From contig NZ_JYIJ01000018.1 in the NCBI RefSeq assembly GCF_001543895.1, forward strand, positions 248,001-312,000: a stretch of 64,000 bases of DNA, in the 5' to 3' direction. Below are positions 7,823 through 18,493 of this stretch, in pieces. Both the position numbers and the translations under genes were made by a program. The stretch comes from Carbonactinospora thermoautotrophica (GTDB lineage: Bacteria > Actinomycetota > Actinomycetes > Streptomycetales > Carbonactinosporaceae). A model generated the notes under the pieces. That model did no database searches. It worked only from the letters and a program-made list of their open reading frames with translations, and was not told where the DNA came from. Numbering within the stretch: the stretch's first letter is position 1; every line of letters begins with the position of its first letter.

Positions 7823-9071
7823 GCGAGCGAACCATCGAGCAGAGCAGCGAGCCACAGCGAGGCGGGCGCGTGAGCCGGCTCGCCGACCACCTGACCCGCC
7901 AGGAGGACGAGGAGGTCGCCCGGGCGGTCCGCGTCCTGCTCGCCAATCCGTTCCTCACCGCCGAGCAGGACGAGGCCGCCTTCGACCTGGTGCGGCGCAG
8001 GCGCGAGCGGCTCACGGCCTGGTTCGAGCAGCACTGTGGCTGGCGGTTGCACGTCGACACCCGGCAGCGGTACGCCCGGCTGGTGAAGATCACCGACCGG
8101 CCCGACGCCACCCGGCCGGCCCGCTGGCTGCGGTCCACCCGGGCCGCGTTCGACCGCCGCCGGTACGCCCTGCTGTGCGTGGTCGCCGCGGAGCTGCTCG
8201 TCACACCGGCCACCACGATCGGCCTGCTCGCCGCCCGCGTCACCGAGGCGACGGCGGCGGACCCGCAGGTGCCGACGTTCGACTCCACTCGCCGTGAGGA
8301 ACGCGCCGCGTACGTCGACGCGCTCAAGCTGTTGGAGCGTCTCGGGGTGGTCCGGGCCGTGGACGGGCTGACCGACGCGTTCGTCGACCAGGCCGATGTC
8401 AAGGTGCTCTACCGGGTCGACACCTCCCGGTTGCTGTGGCTGCTCGCCGCTCCGGTCCCACCGTCCAGGCTCAGGGTTCGCGACGTGGCGGCGCTCACCC
8501 GGGAACCGCGGTACGGCGACGCGCCCGACCCCGCGGCCGAGGTGGCGGACACCCAGCGGAACCTGTGGCTGCGTCACTCGATCATGCGTCGCCTGCTCGA
8601 TGACCCGGTCGTCTACCACGCGGACCTGACGGAGGCCCAACGCGCCTACCTGGCCACACCGACCGGCCGGAGGCTGGTCCGGCAGGCCGCCGCGCAGGCC
8701 GGGTTCGTCCTGGAGGAACGCGCCGAGGGGCTGCTGCTGGTCGACCCCGACGCGATCGCCACCGACGAGAAGTTCCCCGACGACCGCAGCCACACCAAGC
8801 ACGCCGCGTTGCTCTGCTCGACGTGCTGGTGTCCGCGGACGGGCCGGTGCCGGAGGAGAAGCTCATCGCGTGGATCACCGAGCGGCTGGAGCGCTTCCCC
8901 GCTTGGGCGAAGACCTACCAGTCCGAGGGCGGGCCGGCCCGGCTCACGCAGGAGGCGGTCGGGCTGCTGTGCGCGTTCGGGCTGGCTGAGCGTACGACCG
9001 AAGGGGTGCGGGCCCGGCCTGCCGCGGCCCGCTACGCGGTGCGACCCGAACCCAGCGGAGGCGCACGATGA
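7819..9071 (+). pseudogene. jetB: jetB of a type II Wadjet system (DUF2398/TIGR02678), broken by a one-base deletion
   Basis: From the GTG at 7819 the frame gives a TIGR02678-like protein up to KFPDDRSHTKHAALL (codon at 8812). The conserved sequence then continues one frame over as LDVLVSADGPVPEEKL (codons from 8817) and ends at the TGA at 9069-9071. Only two bases (TG) separate the two conserved segments, so one base has been lost near 8815. The shifted product would run past 9800 as noise. JetB is the partner of JetA in the clamp complex. The start overlaps jetA and the end overlaps the jetC ATG (9068), so the original operon spacing is kept. Confidence 0.85.
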
Positions 9072-11738
9072 CCGTCACCCGGTTGCGTCCAGCGGGCCGA
9101 GCCGAACGGGCAGGGCCCGCGCGATGGCGGCCGACGCGGGCCGGCATCGTGAACGTCTGGCGCTACTACAACGAGACCTTCCACTTCCACAACGGCCGCC
9201 TGCTGCTGCGCGGTCCGAACGGCACCGGCAAGTCCAAGGCGCTCGAGCTGCTCCTGCCGTACCTGTTCGACGCCAACCTGCGGCCGACCCGGCTGTCCAC
9301 GTTCGGCGGTTCGGAACGGACCATGTTCTGGAACCTGATGGGCGACGGGTACCCGGGCACGACCCGGGTCGGCTACGTCTGGCTGGAGTGCGGGCGCACC
9401 GGCGACGACGGGTGGTTCACCTGCGGCGCGCGGCTGCAGGCGAGCAAGCACAGCCGCAACGTGACCGCGACGTACTTCGTCACGCACCGGCGGATCGACA
9501 CCCCCGGCGGCCTGTCGCTGCTCACCGCCGACGGCCGGCCGCTCACCCGTGGCGACCTGGCCGCCGCGATCGGCGACTCCGGCGGGGTGTTCGACTCGGC
9601 CGCGGACTACCGGCGGATGGTGCGGCACACGCTGTTCCCGGAGTTCACCGAGGAGCAGTACGAGGCGCTGATCTCGGCCCTGCTCAAGCTGCGCACCCCC
9701 AAGCCGTCGGAGCACCTCGATCCCAAGGAGCTGTCGAAGCTGCTCTCCGAGGCGCTGCCCGTCATCGACCAGCAGGACGTCGCCGAGATCGCCGAGGGGT
9801 TCGAGAAGCTCGACCGCCGTCGCGAGGAGCTGGCCAGGCTGGCGCAGGAGGTCGAGGCGGCCCGCGGGCTCGCCGAGCGTAACCGCACCTATGCCCGGCG
9901 GGTGCTGCGCGCCGCCGCGGCCTCGCTCATCTCCGCGACGAGCACGATGGACGGGATCACCCGCAAGGCGCGGGAGAGCCGCGAGGCGTACGAGAAGGCG
10001 AAGCAGCGGCTCGCCGAGCTGACCACCGAGCAGGAGCGTCTCGCGGCCGAGGACGACGAGCTCGCGCACCGAATCGACGGCCTGCAGGAGAGCGACCTGT
10101 TCCGGGAAGGCCAGCAGCTGGACCGCCTGCGCCGGGACGCGGACACGGCCGCGCAGGCGGCGGCCGCCGCGGAACGGAAGGCCGCGGAACGCGCACGCGA
10201 AGCCGACGACGACGCGGCCAAGGCGAGTGCGGTCCAGGCCGCGTACGAACAGGCCGAGCAGGCCGCCGACCGCGCCCGTGGGGAGGCGGGGCAGGCGGCT
10301 GAACGGGTCGGGTTCGCCGCCTCGTTCGAGGAGGTGGCCGCGGCCCGGGACGTCCCGACGGCGCGCAAGCTGCTCCAGGCGGCGGTCGACTCCCGCACCC
10401 GCCAGGTCGATCAGGGGCGCAAGGCACTGTACGAGCACGTGGGCGCGGTCGCCGAGCGGCGCAAGGCCGAGACCCGCCTGGAGGACTGCCGGGAGCAGGA
10501 GGCGCGAGCTGAGGCACGGCTGGTCGAGGCCCAGACGCGCCGGGAGGAGGCGCTGGCGCGGCTCCGGGAGGCGATCGAGCGGTGGTGCTCCGAATGCCGC
10601 GAGCTGCCGCTCGCCGCGCGGCTCGACGAGCTGGTCGACGCCGCCGAGGACGAGAACGCCGTGATGCGCGTCGTCAACGACGCCGCGGCGGCCGTCGCCG
10701 ACGAGCTGACCCGCGCCGAGACCACGCTGGACGCGCGGCGCCAGGCGCTCGCCGAGGAGCGCGCCCGGCTCGACGCGGAGCGCGCGGAGCTGGCCCGGCG
10801 CACGGTGCTCGCCCCCGAACCACCCCGGACGCGCACTGCGGACCGGTCACGCCTGCCGGGCGGCCCGCTGTGGCGGCTCGTCGACTGGCGGCCCGGGGTG
10901 GATGAGTCCACCCAGGCCGGCGTCGAAGCGGCCCTGGAAGCCTCCGGCCTGCTCGACGCGTGGGTGCTGCCGTCCGGAGAGCTGGCGGTCGACGGGCACG
11001 ACACGTTCGCGGACGGAGCGCTCACCACCCCGGCTCCCGGCAGCTCGCTCGCCGACGTGCTCACCGTCGACCCCGACGCGCCGGTGCCCCGGGGCGCCGC
11101 GTTGCTGCGCGGGATCGCCTTCGGCGTGACCGCGCCGGACCACCCGGCCGCGATCGGCGCCGACGGCACCTGGCGGCTCGGCGCAGCGCGAGGCAGCTGG
11201 GCCAAACCCGCGGCAGGCTTCATCGGGGCCGCAGCCCAGGAACGCGCCCGGGCGCGGCGCATCGCCGAGCTCACCGCGCGGATCGAGGACCTGGACGAGC
11301 GCATCGCCGGGGTGCGGGCCGAGCTGGACGCGCTCGCCGGGCGGCGTGAGGCGCTCAACGCCGAGCAGCGCCGCCGGCCAGGCCACGACGAGCTGCGCGC
11401 CGCCACCGGCCAGGTGGCCAGGGCCGAGGCCGAGGTAGCGGCCCGCGCCGACGCGGTAAGCCGCGCCCAGCAGGAGCACGCCGCCGTCGAGCGGCGCGTC
11501 GCCACGGCCCTGCGGCAGCTCTCCCTGGTGGCGGGCGAACACGGCCTGCCGACCGAGGAAGCAGCGCTCGACGCGGTGGACGCGGCGCTCGGGGCGTACC
11601 GCAACAAGTGCCACGCATGGCTCGACCTGCGCCAGCAGGCCGCCACGCTCGCCGGTCAGGCACAGGCCGCTGCCGAGCGGGCGGCCCGATCACGGCGGGA
11701 CGCGGACGCGGCGGCCCAGGAAGCCGCGGACCTGCGGC
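9068..11738 (+). pseudogene. jetC: jetC SMC-like ATPase of a type II Wadjet system (TIGR02680), C-terminal third deleted
   Basis: The first 60 residues contain the SMC-type Walker A (GPNGTGKS, residues 49-56). A Q-loop-like region and long coiled coils rich in Glu/Arg/Ala (about residues 230-620 and 740-890) follow. TIGR02680 proteins are about 1350 aa and end with an ABC signature (LSGGE-like) and Walker B (LLDEAF-like). Neither is present here: at about 11730-11740 the sequence passes into the middle of jetD, and the jetC frame stops at 11755. Without the C-terminal half of the nucleotide-binding domain the ATPase cannot be assembled. The break looks like one deletion removing roughly 1.3 kb of jetC plus the first half of jetD; that size is inferred from family lengths. 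Confidence 0.85.
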
Positions 11739-12431
11739 GACTCCCACGCCCTTGACGACGGCCGCCGGCTGGCGACGTACGTGCTGCGCGCGCTGGCGTG
11801 CCTGTACGACGAGCCACCACCGGTGAACGCCGAGCAACGCCGGGCCCTGTGGCGGAAGGCGGGCCTGGAATGCGACACCCTCTCCACCTCGGTGCTCGTC
11901 GCCGGCCTGCGCCCGCTCGGCGAGGGACCGCTCGCCACCACCACCCGGCTGTGGACGGCGGCCGGGCAGGCGACCCGGCTCACCCTCGCCCAGCTGCGCG
12001 CGGATCCGGTGGCCGGCATCCCGCATCACCAGGTGTGGATCGTCGAGAACCCCTCCGTTCTCGCGCAGGCGCTGGACCGGTTCGGGCCGGGATGCCCGCC
12101 GCTGGTGTGCACCTCGGGCTGGCCGAACACCGCGGTGATCGAGCTGCTGCGGCAACTGCGGGCGGCCGGGGCGGAACTTCGCTGCCACGCGGACTTCGAC
12201 GGCGAGGGGCTGCGCATCGCGGCGTACGTGGTCGCGAAGGCCGGCGCCTCCCCGTGGCGCATGACCACGCGGGACTACCTGAGCGCCGTGCCGGCACACG
12301 GCCCGTCCGTGGGCCGCGTGTCCGAGGTCCCGTGGGACGCGGACCTGGCCGCGGCGTTGCGGCTCAAGGGCGTCACGGTGCTGGAGGAGCGCGTCGCCGA
12401 CTCGCTGCTCGACGACCTCGATGCCGCCTGA
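11736..12431 (+). pseudogene. jetD: jetD of a type II Wadjet system, only the C-terminal TOPRIM-like (DUF2399) half remains
   Basis: The jetD frame is recognisable from GDSHALDDGRR (codon at 11736) to the TGA at 12431, about 231 residues. It includes VWIVENPSVLAQAL (TOPRIM-like Glu), CHADFDGEGLRIA (the DxD-like DFDGEG motif) and VLEERVADSLLDDL at the end. Family members have a DUF3323 N-terminal arm of about 200 aa first; it is missing, and no start codon or ribosome-binding site fits this frame at the junction. JetD is the nuclease that cuts plasmid DNA fed to it by the Jet clamp. The acidic motifs survive, but the protein has lost its N-terminus and its partners are broken. Confidence 0.85.
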
Positions 12432-12475
12432 AGACCGCGGTGATGCGGACGGCCCGCGACAGGGCGGCCGCGCCG

Positions 12476-13102
12476 TCAGAACTCCTCGTCCTCGGGGTAC
12501 TCGTACTGGGGCGGGGGAGGTACCCGGAGCGGCGTGCTCACCACAGGCAGCGGCCCGCCGGTCGGCTCGGCGGGATGGGCCGGGCGGATGACGCGGATCG
12601 CGTGCCACCACTCGTCGCCGAAGTCGAACAGGTACGCGCACGCTTCCCCGACCGTGAGGTGGGCTGTCACCTTCTCGCGGCACCCGTCGATCCAGGGCCG
12701 GCGGTACTCGTCGAGCCCCAGATCCTCACGATCCCGGCTGGTCAACCGGGTGCGCTCCCAGTAACCGGGCGGCAGGACAGCTCGCGTGCCGCGCCACTCC
12801 CGGTCCCACATGCCGAACGCCCAGACGTTGCGCAGCCGGCGGTCGTCGGGGATGCGGAACTCGGCCAGGTGCGGGTCGTCCCGCTCCATCACCTGATCGA
12901 TCACCACCGCGAGGTCGCGGAAGGTGTGGTCCGGGCCGACGACGACGGTGAACGAGCAGTCCGGGTCGCGGTAGCCGAGATCCACCAGGACCACCACGGC
13001 GGCGCCGGGCGTCCGCGGTCCGCGCCGCACGCTCGGCGCCCTGGACGCGGCCAGCATCCGGCGGTCCCGCTCCAGCAGCGCTTCGAGATCGTCTGTGCTC
13101 AC
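12476..13102 (-). CDS. Plasmid pRiA4b ORF-3-like protein
   Basis: About 208 aa. The DHTFRDLAVVIDQVM ... HLAEFRIPDD segment and the later AYLFDFGDEWWHAIRVI match the two hallmark regions of the pRiA4b ORF-3 family (PF07929), which occurs on plasmids and in mobile or defence neighbourhoods and has no firm function. I prefer the GTG at 13102 (VSTDDLEALLERD), with GGAG just upstream; the frame also allows 13147. The Pro-rich C-terminus (VPPPPQYEYPEDEEF) is probably disordered. The gene is divergent from the helicase operon, sharing the 190-bp gap with its promoter. Confidence 0.65.
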   Translation of the reverse strand: MSTDDLEALLERDRRMLAASRAPSVRRGPRTPGAAVVVLVDLGYRDPDCSFTVVVGPDHTFRDLAVVIDQVMERDDPHLAEFRIPDDRRLRNVWAFGMWDREWRGTRAVLPPGYWERTRLTSRDREDLGLDEYRRPWIDGCREKVTAHLTVGEACAYLFDFGDEWWHAIRVIRPAHPAEPTGGPLPVVSTPLRVPPPPQYEYPEDEEF

Positions 13103-13221
13103 GTCTCCAGTCTGGACCCTGATAGCGGCCGTGATCGAGACGGGCACGGCCTGCTCCGGGCCCGGTCGCGCGGGCGGAAGCGGAAGTGTCGGCGGGCCCT
13201 GCTATGACCTGCGCCACACGA

Positions 13222-13252
13222 GTGACAACTCCTACGGCAGGCAGGATGTATT
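13222..13252 (+). promoter_or_regulatory. Candidate promoter of the helicase/methyltransferase operon
   Basis: GTGACA (13222-13227) and GATGTA (13245-13250, overlapping TGTATT) are spaced 17 bases apart, 45 bases upstream of the ATG at 13295. The start codon has a strong GGGGGAAGGAG five bases upstream. This is the only AT-leaning patch in the gap. The match to sigma-70-like hexamers is moderate. Confidence 0.3.
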
Positions 13253-13294
13253 ACCGCCGTCGCGCGCCGACGTCGACCTGGGGGGAAGGAGTAC

Positions 13295-16200
13295 ATGGAC
13301 GTCTTCGAGGTCCACGAGCGGCTGGTGTCCGACTACGCGGAGTTCACCGCCTCCCTCGTGGCGGTCCGCGACGCCCGGATCGCCGAGCATCTCGCCGACG
13401 AGTGGCGCCGGCGCACCCGCTGGCCGGACCCGTGGCTGTCGCTCAACCCGAGGTTCGCCACCGGTGGCTCGGTCGAGGAACTCGTCGCCGAGGGCCTGCT
13501 CCACCCCGAGTGCGCGCGGATCTTCCGCGTCAAGCGCGACCCCGACGATCCCGGCGCGCGGCCGATCGTGCTGCACCGCCACCAGCGCGAGGCGGTGGTC
13601 GCGGCCCGCGAGGGCGACAGCTACGTGCTCACGACCGGGACGGGATCGGGCAAGAGCCTGACCTACATCGTGCCGATCGTCGACTCGGTGCTGCGCGACC
13701 CGGAGCCGGGCCGCATCAAGGCGATCGTCGTCTACCCGATGAACGCGCTGGCGAACAGCCAGCACCACGAGCTCACCCGCTTCCTGTGCTGGGGCTTCCC
13801 AGGCGGGCGCGGCCCGGTGTCGTTCGCCCGCTACACCGGGCAGGAGAGCGAGTCCGACCGCGACCGCATCCTGAAGGAGCGGCCGGACATCCTGCTCACC
13901 AACTACGTGATGCTGGAGTACCTGCTCACCCGGCCGCACGAGCGCGAGGTCCTGCTGGCCGCCGCGCGTGGCCTGCGTTTCCTCGTGCTCGACGAGCTGC
14001 ACACCTACCGCGGACGGCAGGGCGCCGACGTGGCGTTGCTGGTGCGCCGGCTGCGCGACGCCTGCGCCGCGCCGACGCTGCAGTGCGTAGGCACCTCAGC
14101 GACGATGGCGACCGCGCGTACTTTCGCCGAAACCCAGGAGACGGTGGCGGACGTGGCCACCCGGCTGTTCGGGGTGCCGGTCGCGCCGCAGCGGGTGATC
14201 GGCGAGACGCTGGTCCGGGCCACCGCGCGGCAGGACCCGGAGCCGGAGGCGCTGCGGACGGCGATCGGCGACGCCCACCGCACCGGCCGCTCCTACGCCG
14301 AGCTCGCCGCCGACCCGCTCGCCTGCTGGGTGGAGAGCACGTTCGGGCTCACGACCGAGGAGGAGAGCGGCCGGCTGGTCCGCCGCCGTCCCACCCGGGT
14401 ACGGGACGCGGCCGAGGAACTCGCCGAGCGGACCGGGCTGCCGGCCGAGCGGTGCGAGCGGGCGATCCAGGACGTGCTGCGTGCCGGCTCGCGGGCCCGC
14501 CACCCGGAGAGCGGCGCTCCGCTGTTCGCGTTCCGGCTCCACCAGTTCCTCTCCAAGGGCGACACGATCTACGTGAGCCTGGAGCCGGAGGAGGCCCGGC
14601 ACATCACGAGCCAGTACCAGGTGAGCGTGCCCGGCGAGCGGGAAAAGATCCTGCTGCCGCTGGCCTTCTGCCGGGAGTGCGGCCAGGAGTACCTGGTGGT
14701 GGCCCGCACCGAGCAGGGCGGCACGGTGACCTACGGGCCGCGCCAGGAGCAGGACGTGTCGGGCGGCGACGCCGCCAACGGTTACCTGTACGTCAGCACC
14801 GAGCACCCCTGGCCGGACGACCCGGTGGTGGCCGGCCGGCTGCCTGATTCCTGGGTGGCCAACGGGGACGACGGCGACAGCTACGTGCTCCCCCGGCTGG
14901 AGAAGTACCTGCCGCGCCCGGTGTGGGTGGGGCCGGACGGCACGGAGCGCCCGGCAGGCGAAGGACTGCGCGCGGCGTACGTGCCCTCGCCGTTCCGGTT
15001 CTGCCTGCGCTGCCGCGTCTCCTACGAGCAGACCCGCGGCCACGACTTCGCCAAGCTCGCCACGTTCGGTGCCGAGGGCCGCAGCTCGGCGGTGTCGATC
15101 ATCAGCGCGAGCATCGTCCGCAGCCTGCGCGAGTCAGACCTCGACCGCAAGACGCGCAAGCTGCTCACGTTCGTCGACAACCGGCAGGACGCCAGCCTGC
15201 AGGCGGGCCACTTCAACGACTTCGTGCAGGTCACCCAGTTGCGCGGGGCGCTGTACCGGGCGGCGCGCGAGGCCGACGGGCTGTGCCACGACGACGTGGC
15301 CCAGCGGGTGGCCGCCGCGCTCGGCCTGGACCTCCCCGACTTCGCGCAGAACCCGGACGTGAAGTTCAGCCAGCGGGAGGCGGTGTGGCGCGCGTTCCGC
15401 CAGGTGATCGCGCTCCGCGTGTACCTGGACCTGGAGCGCGGCTGGCGGGTCACCATGCCCAACCTGGAGCAGACCGGCCTGATCCGCTTCGACTACGTCG
15501 ACCTCGCCGAGATCGCCGCCGAGCCTGAGTGCTGGGCCGACGTCCACCCAGTGCTGCGCGACGACGATCCGGCGCACCGCGCCGAGCTGGGCCGCATCGT
15601 GCTGGACGAGATGCGCCGCGCCCTCGCGGTCGACGTGGACGTGCTGACGGCGGAGGGTTTCGAGCGGCTGCAGAAGCAGTCCGACCAGCACCTGACCGGC
15701 CCCTGGGCGCTGCCGCAGAACTCGCCCTTGCCGCAGGTGCGCACCGTGTTCGCCACTCCGGCCGGTCGCGGCAGCCCGCGGGCGCACGTCCACTTCACCG
15801 GCCGCTCGGCGCTCGGCCGGTACCTGCGCCGGCCCCGGGAGTTCCCGCACGCGGGCGGCGATCTCACCGTGGACGACGCGCAGAAGATCATCTCTGACCT
15901 GCTGCGCGTGCTGGAGCGGTACGGCCTGCTCACCGTCGCCGTCGACCCCCGCGACGGCGGGGCGCCCGGCTACCGGCTGAAGTCCTCGGCGATCGTCTGG
16001 CGGGCCGGCGACGGCGCCACGGGCGCCCCGGACCCGCTGCGCAAGACGGTCGACCCGGAGGTGGGCGCCAGGGTCAACGCCTTCTTCCGCGACCTGTACC
16101 GCGACGTCGCGGAGAAGCTGGCCGGGCTGTTCGCGGCCGAGCACACCGCCCAGGTCAGGGCGGACGTGCGGCAGCAGCGGGAGGAGGCCTTCCGGGAAGG

Positions 16201-18493
16201 CGACCTGCCGGTGCTGTACTGCTCGCCCACCATGGAGCTGGGCGTGGACATCTCCACCCTGAACGCGGTGGCGATGCGCAACGTGCCGCCCACCCCGGCC
16301 AACTACGCGCAGCGGTCCGGCCGGGCCGGGCGGAGCGGGCAGCCCGCCCTCGTCACCACCTACTGCTCCACCGGGTCGGCTCACGACCAGTACTACTTCC
16401 GGCGCTCGGAGCTGATGGTGGCCGGCAGCGTCGCCCCGCCCCGGCTCGACCTCACCAACGAGGACCTGCTGCGCTCGCACGTCCACGCGATCTGGCTGGC
16501 CGAGACCGGGGCGAGCCTGGGCCGGCGGATGACGGACGTGCTCGATGTCTCCGGGGAGAAGCCGAGCCTGGAGATCTTCCCCCGCCTGTGGGACCAGCTC
16601 ACCGACCCCGCCGCCCAGCGCCGCGCGGTCGAGCGGGCGCACGCCGTGTTGGACGGGTTGTCCGACCTGTTGAAGGACAGCGCTTGGTGGTACGACGGCT
16701 GGATCGAGGACACGGTTCGGGCGGCGCCCCGGATGTTCGACGCGGCCTGTGAGCGGTGGCGCTCGCTGTACCGCAACGCCCTGGCCGACCAGGAGGAGCA
16801 GAACCGCCGGGTGCTCGACCACGCCACCTCTCCGGAGGCCCGCCGCCGGGCGCAGCGGCGCCGCCTGGAGGCGGAGAACCAGCTCCGGCTGCTGAAGAAC
16901 GAGGACGAGGAGGAGATCTTCAGCGACTTCTACTCCTACCGGTACTTCGCGTCCGAGGGCTTCCTGCCCGGGTACGCCTTCCCCAGGCTGCCGCTGGCCG
17001 CCTACATCCCGCCGCAGCGCGGCGCGGACGGCGCTTACATCCAGCGGCCCCGGTTCATCGCGATCAACGAGTTCGGCCCGGGCGCGCTGATCTACCACGA
17101 GGGGCAGCGCTACCAGGTGCAGCGGGTGCAGCTCCCGGCGGGCGACGGCGGGGACGTGGCCACCACCGACGCCTCGATCTGCACCGGGTGCGGCTACTGG
17201 CACGACCGGCGGGCTGGCGTCGAGGTCTGCGAGCAGTGCGACATGCGGCTCGGGCGGCCCACGACCGGCCTGATGCACCTGCAGACCGTGTTCACCGTGC
17301 GACGGGAGCGCATCTCCTCCGACGAGGAGGAGCGCCGCCGCGCCGGCTTCGAGCTGCAGACCAGCTACCGGTTCAGCGACCACGGGGCGCGGTCCGGCCG
17401 GCTGCCGGCCGAGGTCCGGGCGGCGGACGGATCGGTGCTGGCCGACCTGATCTACGGCGACACCGCCACCGTGCGGGTGATCAACCGGGGGCGGCGGCGT
17501 CGCCGCGACCGGAGCGACGTCGGGTTCTGGCTCGACACGGTCAACGGCCGGTGGCTGTCGGAGAAGCAGGCCGCCGAGCTGAGCGCGCCCGAGGACGCTG
17601 AGCTGGACGACCGCGACAGCGCCGCCCGGGCGCTGCGGGTGGTGCCGTACGTGGAGGACCGGCGCAACATCCTGGTGCTGCGGCTGGCCACGCCGGTGCC
17701 CGAGCACGTCGCGGTGACCCTGCGGTACGCGCTGGAACGCGGCACGGAGACGGTGTTCCAGTTGGAGGACTCCGAGCTGGTCAGCGAGCAGCTTCCCGAC
17801 CCCGAGGCCCGGGGCCGGATGTTGTTCATCGAGAGCGCCGAGGGCGGTGCCGGGGTGCTGCGGCGGCTGCAGGCCGAGCCGGACGCCCTGGCCCGGGTCG
17901 CCCGTGCCGCTTTGGAGGTCATGCACGTCGACCCGGAGACCGGCGCCGACCTCGGGCACGCGCCTGGGGCGCGGGAGCGCTGCGAGCGGGGCTGCTACGA
18001 CTGCCTGCTCTCCTACGGCAACCAGGCCGACCACGCGCGTATCGACCGGCTCGCCGCGGTCGACCTGCTGCGCGCCCTGACCGCCGCCGAGGTCCGGGCG
18101 ACTGGCGGCTCGGCGGCGCCGGGCCCGGACCTCGGCGGCGGGGCGGAGGAGCGGCTCGCCCGGCTGGCGGACGCCTGCCGCTCGGACCTGGAGCAAAAAT
18201 TCCTGCGGTTCCTCGACGAGCGGCGCTACCGTCTTCCGGATGAAGCGCAGACGCTCGTGCCCGAGGCGGTCGCCCGCCCCGACTTCGTCTACCGCCTGCC
18301 CGGCGGCGATGTCGCGGTGTTCGTGGACGGCCCGTACCACGACGCCGCCGAGGTGGCGGAGCGTGATCTCAAAGCGACGTACCGACTGGAGGAGCAGGGC
18401 TGGCTGGTGATCCGGATCCGCCACGACGACGAGTGGGACACGCTGGTACGCGAGTACCCGAGCGTTTTCGGACCTGGACGGGGGGAGCGATGA
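13295..18493 (+). CDS. Very large DExH helicase with DUF1998 and a C-terminal Vsr/PDDEXK-like nuclease domain (DISARM-related)
   Basis: 1732 aa. Helicase motor part 1 has Walker A TGTGSGKS (Lys120), the DELH box (residues 233-236) and VGTSATM. Part 2 has LYCSPTMELGVDIS near residue 975 and QRSGRAGR near 1006, so the two RecA lobes are separated by a large insert. A Cys-rich stretch near 1310 (CTGCGYWHDR ... CEQCDM) and the DUF1998 signature CERGCYDCLLSYGNQ near 1567 are MrfA/DrmA-B-like. The last 90 residues (PDFVYRLPGGDVAVFVDGPYHD ... ERD ... GWLVIRIR) look like a Vsr/MTES_1575-type PDDEXK nuclease. The ATG has a strong ribosome-binding site, and the gene overlaps the SNF2 helicase by ATGA. 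It probably translocates on and cuts invading DNA as part of a modification-linked defence system. All motifs appear intact. Confidence 0.85.
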   Translation: MDVFEVHERLVSDYAEFTASLVAVRDARIAEHLADEWRRRTRWPDPWLSLNPRFATGGSVEELVAEGLLHPECARIFRVKRDPDDPGARPIVLHRHQREAVVAAREGDSYVLTTGTGSGKSLTYIVPIVDSVLRDPEPGRIKAIVVYPMNALANSQHHELTRFLCWGFPGGRGPVSFARYTGQESESDRDRILKERPDILLTNYVMLEYLLTRPHEREVLLAAARGLRFLVLDELHTYRGRQGADVALLVRRLRDACAAPTLQCVGTSATMATARTFAETQETVADVATRLFGVPVAPQRVIGETLVRATARQDPEPEALRTAIGDAHRTGRSYAELAADPLACWVESTFGLTTEEESGRLVRRRPTRVRDAAEELAERTGLPAERCERAIQDVLRAGSRARHPESGAPLFAFRLHQFLSKGDTIYVSLEPEEARHITSQYQVSVPGEREKILLPLAFCRECGQEYLVVARTEQGGTVTYGPRQEQDVSGGDAANGYLYVSTEHPWPDDPVVAGRLPDSWVANGDDGDSYVLPRLEKYLPRPVWVGPDGTERPAGEGLRAAYVPSPFRFCLRCRVSYEQTRGHDFAKLATFGAEGRSSAVSIISASIVRSLRESDLDRKTRKLLTFVDNRQDASLQAGHFNDFVQVTQLRGALYRAAREADGLCHDDVAQRVAAALGLDLPDFAQNPDVKFSQREAVWRAFRQVIALRVYLDLERGWRVTMPNLEQTGLIRFDYVDLAEIAAEPECWADVHPVLRDDDPAHRAELGRIVLDEMRRALAVDVDVLTAEGFERLQKQSDQHLTGPWALPQNSPLPQVRTVFATPAGRGSPRAHVHFTGRSALGRYLRRPREFPHAGGDLTVDDAQKIISDLLRVLERYGLLTVAVDPRDGGAPGYRLKSSAIVWRAGDGATGAPDPLRKTVDPEVGARVNAFFRDLYRDVAEKLAGLFAAEHTAQVRADVRQQREEAFREGDLPVLYCSPTMELGVDISTLNAVAMRNVPPTPANYAQRSGRAGRSGQPALVTTYCSTGSAHDQYYFRRSELMVAGSVAPPRLDLTNEDLLRSHVHAIWLAETGASLGRRMTDVLDVSGEKPSLEIFPRLWDQLTDPAAQRRAVERAHAVLDGLSDLLKDSAWWYDGWIEDTVRAAPRMFDAACERWRSLYRNALADQEEQNRRVLDHATSPEARRRAQRRRLEAENQLRLLKNEDEEEIFSDFYSYRYFASEGFLPGYAFPRLPLAAYIPPQRGADGAYIQRPRFIAINEFGPGALIYHEGQRYQVQRVQLPAGDGGDVATTDASICTGCGYWHDRRAGVEVCEQCDMRLGRPTTGLMHLQTVFTVRRERISSDEEERRRAGFELQTSYRFSDHGARSGRLPAEVRAADGSVLADLIYGDTATVRVINRGRRRRRDRSDVGFWLDTVNGRWLSEKQAAELSAPEDAELDDRDSAARALRVVPYVEDRRNILVLRLATPVPEHVAVTLRYALERGTETVFQLEDSELVSEQLPDPEARGRMLFIESAEGGAGVLRRLQAEPDALARVARAALEVMHVDPETGADLGHAPGARERCERGCYDCLLSYGNQADHARIDRLAAVDLLRALTAAEVRATGGSAAPGPDLGGGAEERLARLADACRSDLEQKFLRFLDERRYRLPDEAQTLVPEAVARPDFVYRLPGGDVAVFVDGPYHDAAEVAERDLKATYRLEEQGWLVIRIRHDDEWDTLVREYPSVFGPGRGER

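Noticed and set aside
15134-18424. Minus-strand open frame of about 1096 codons opposite the large helicase
   Set aside because: Same cause; the opposite strand has clear helicase motifs.
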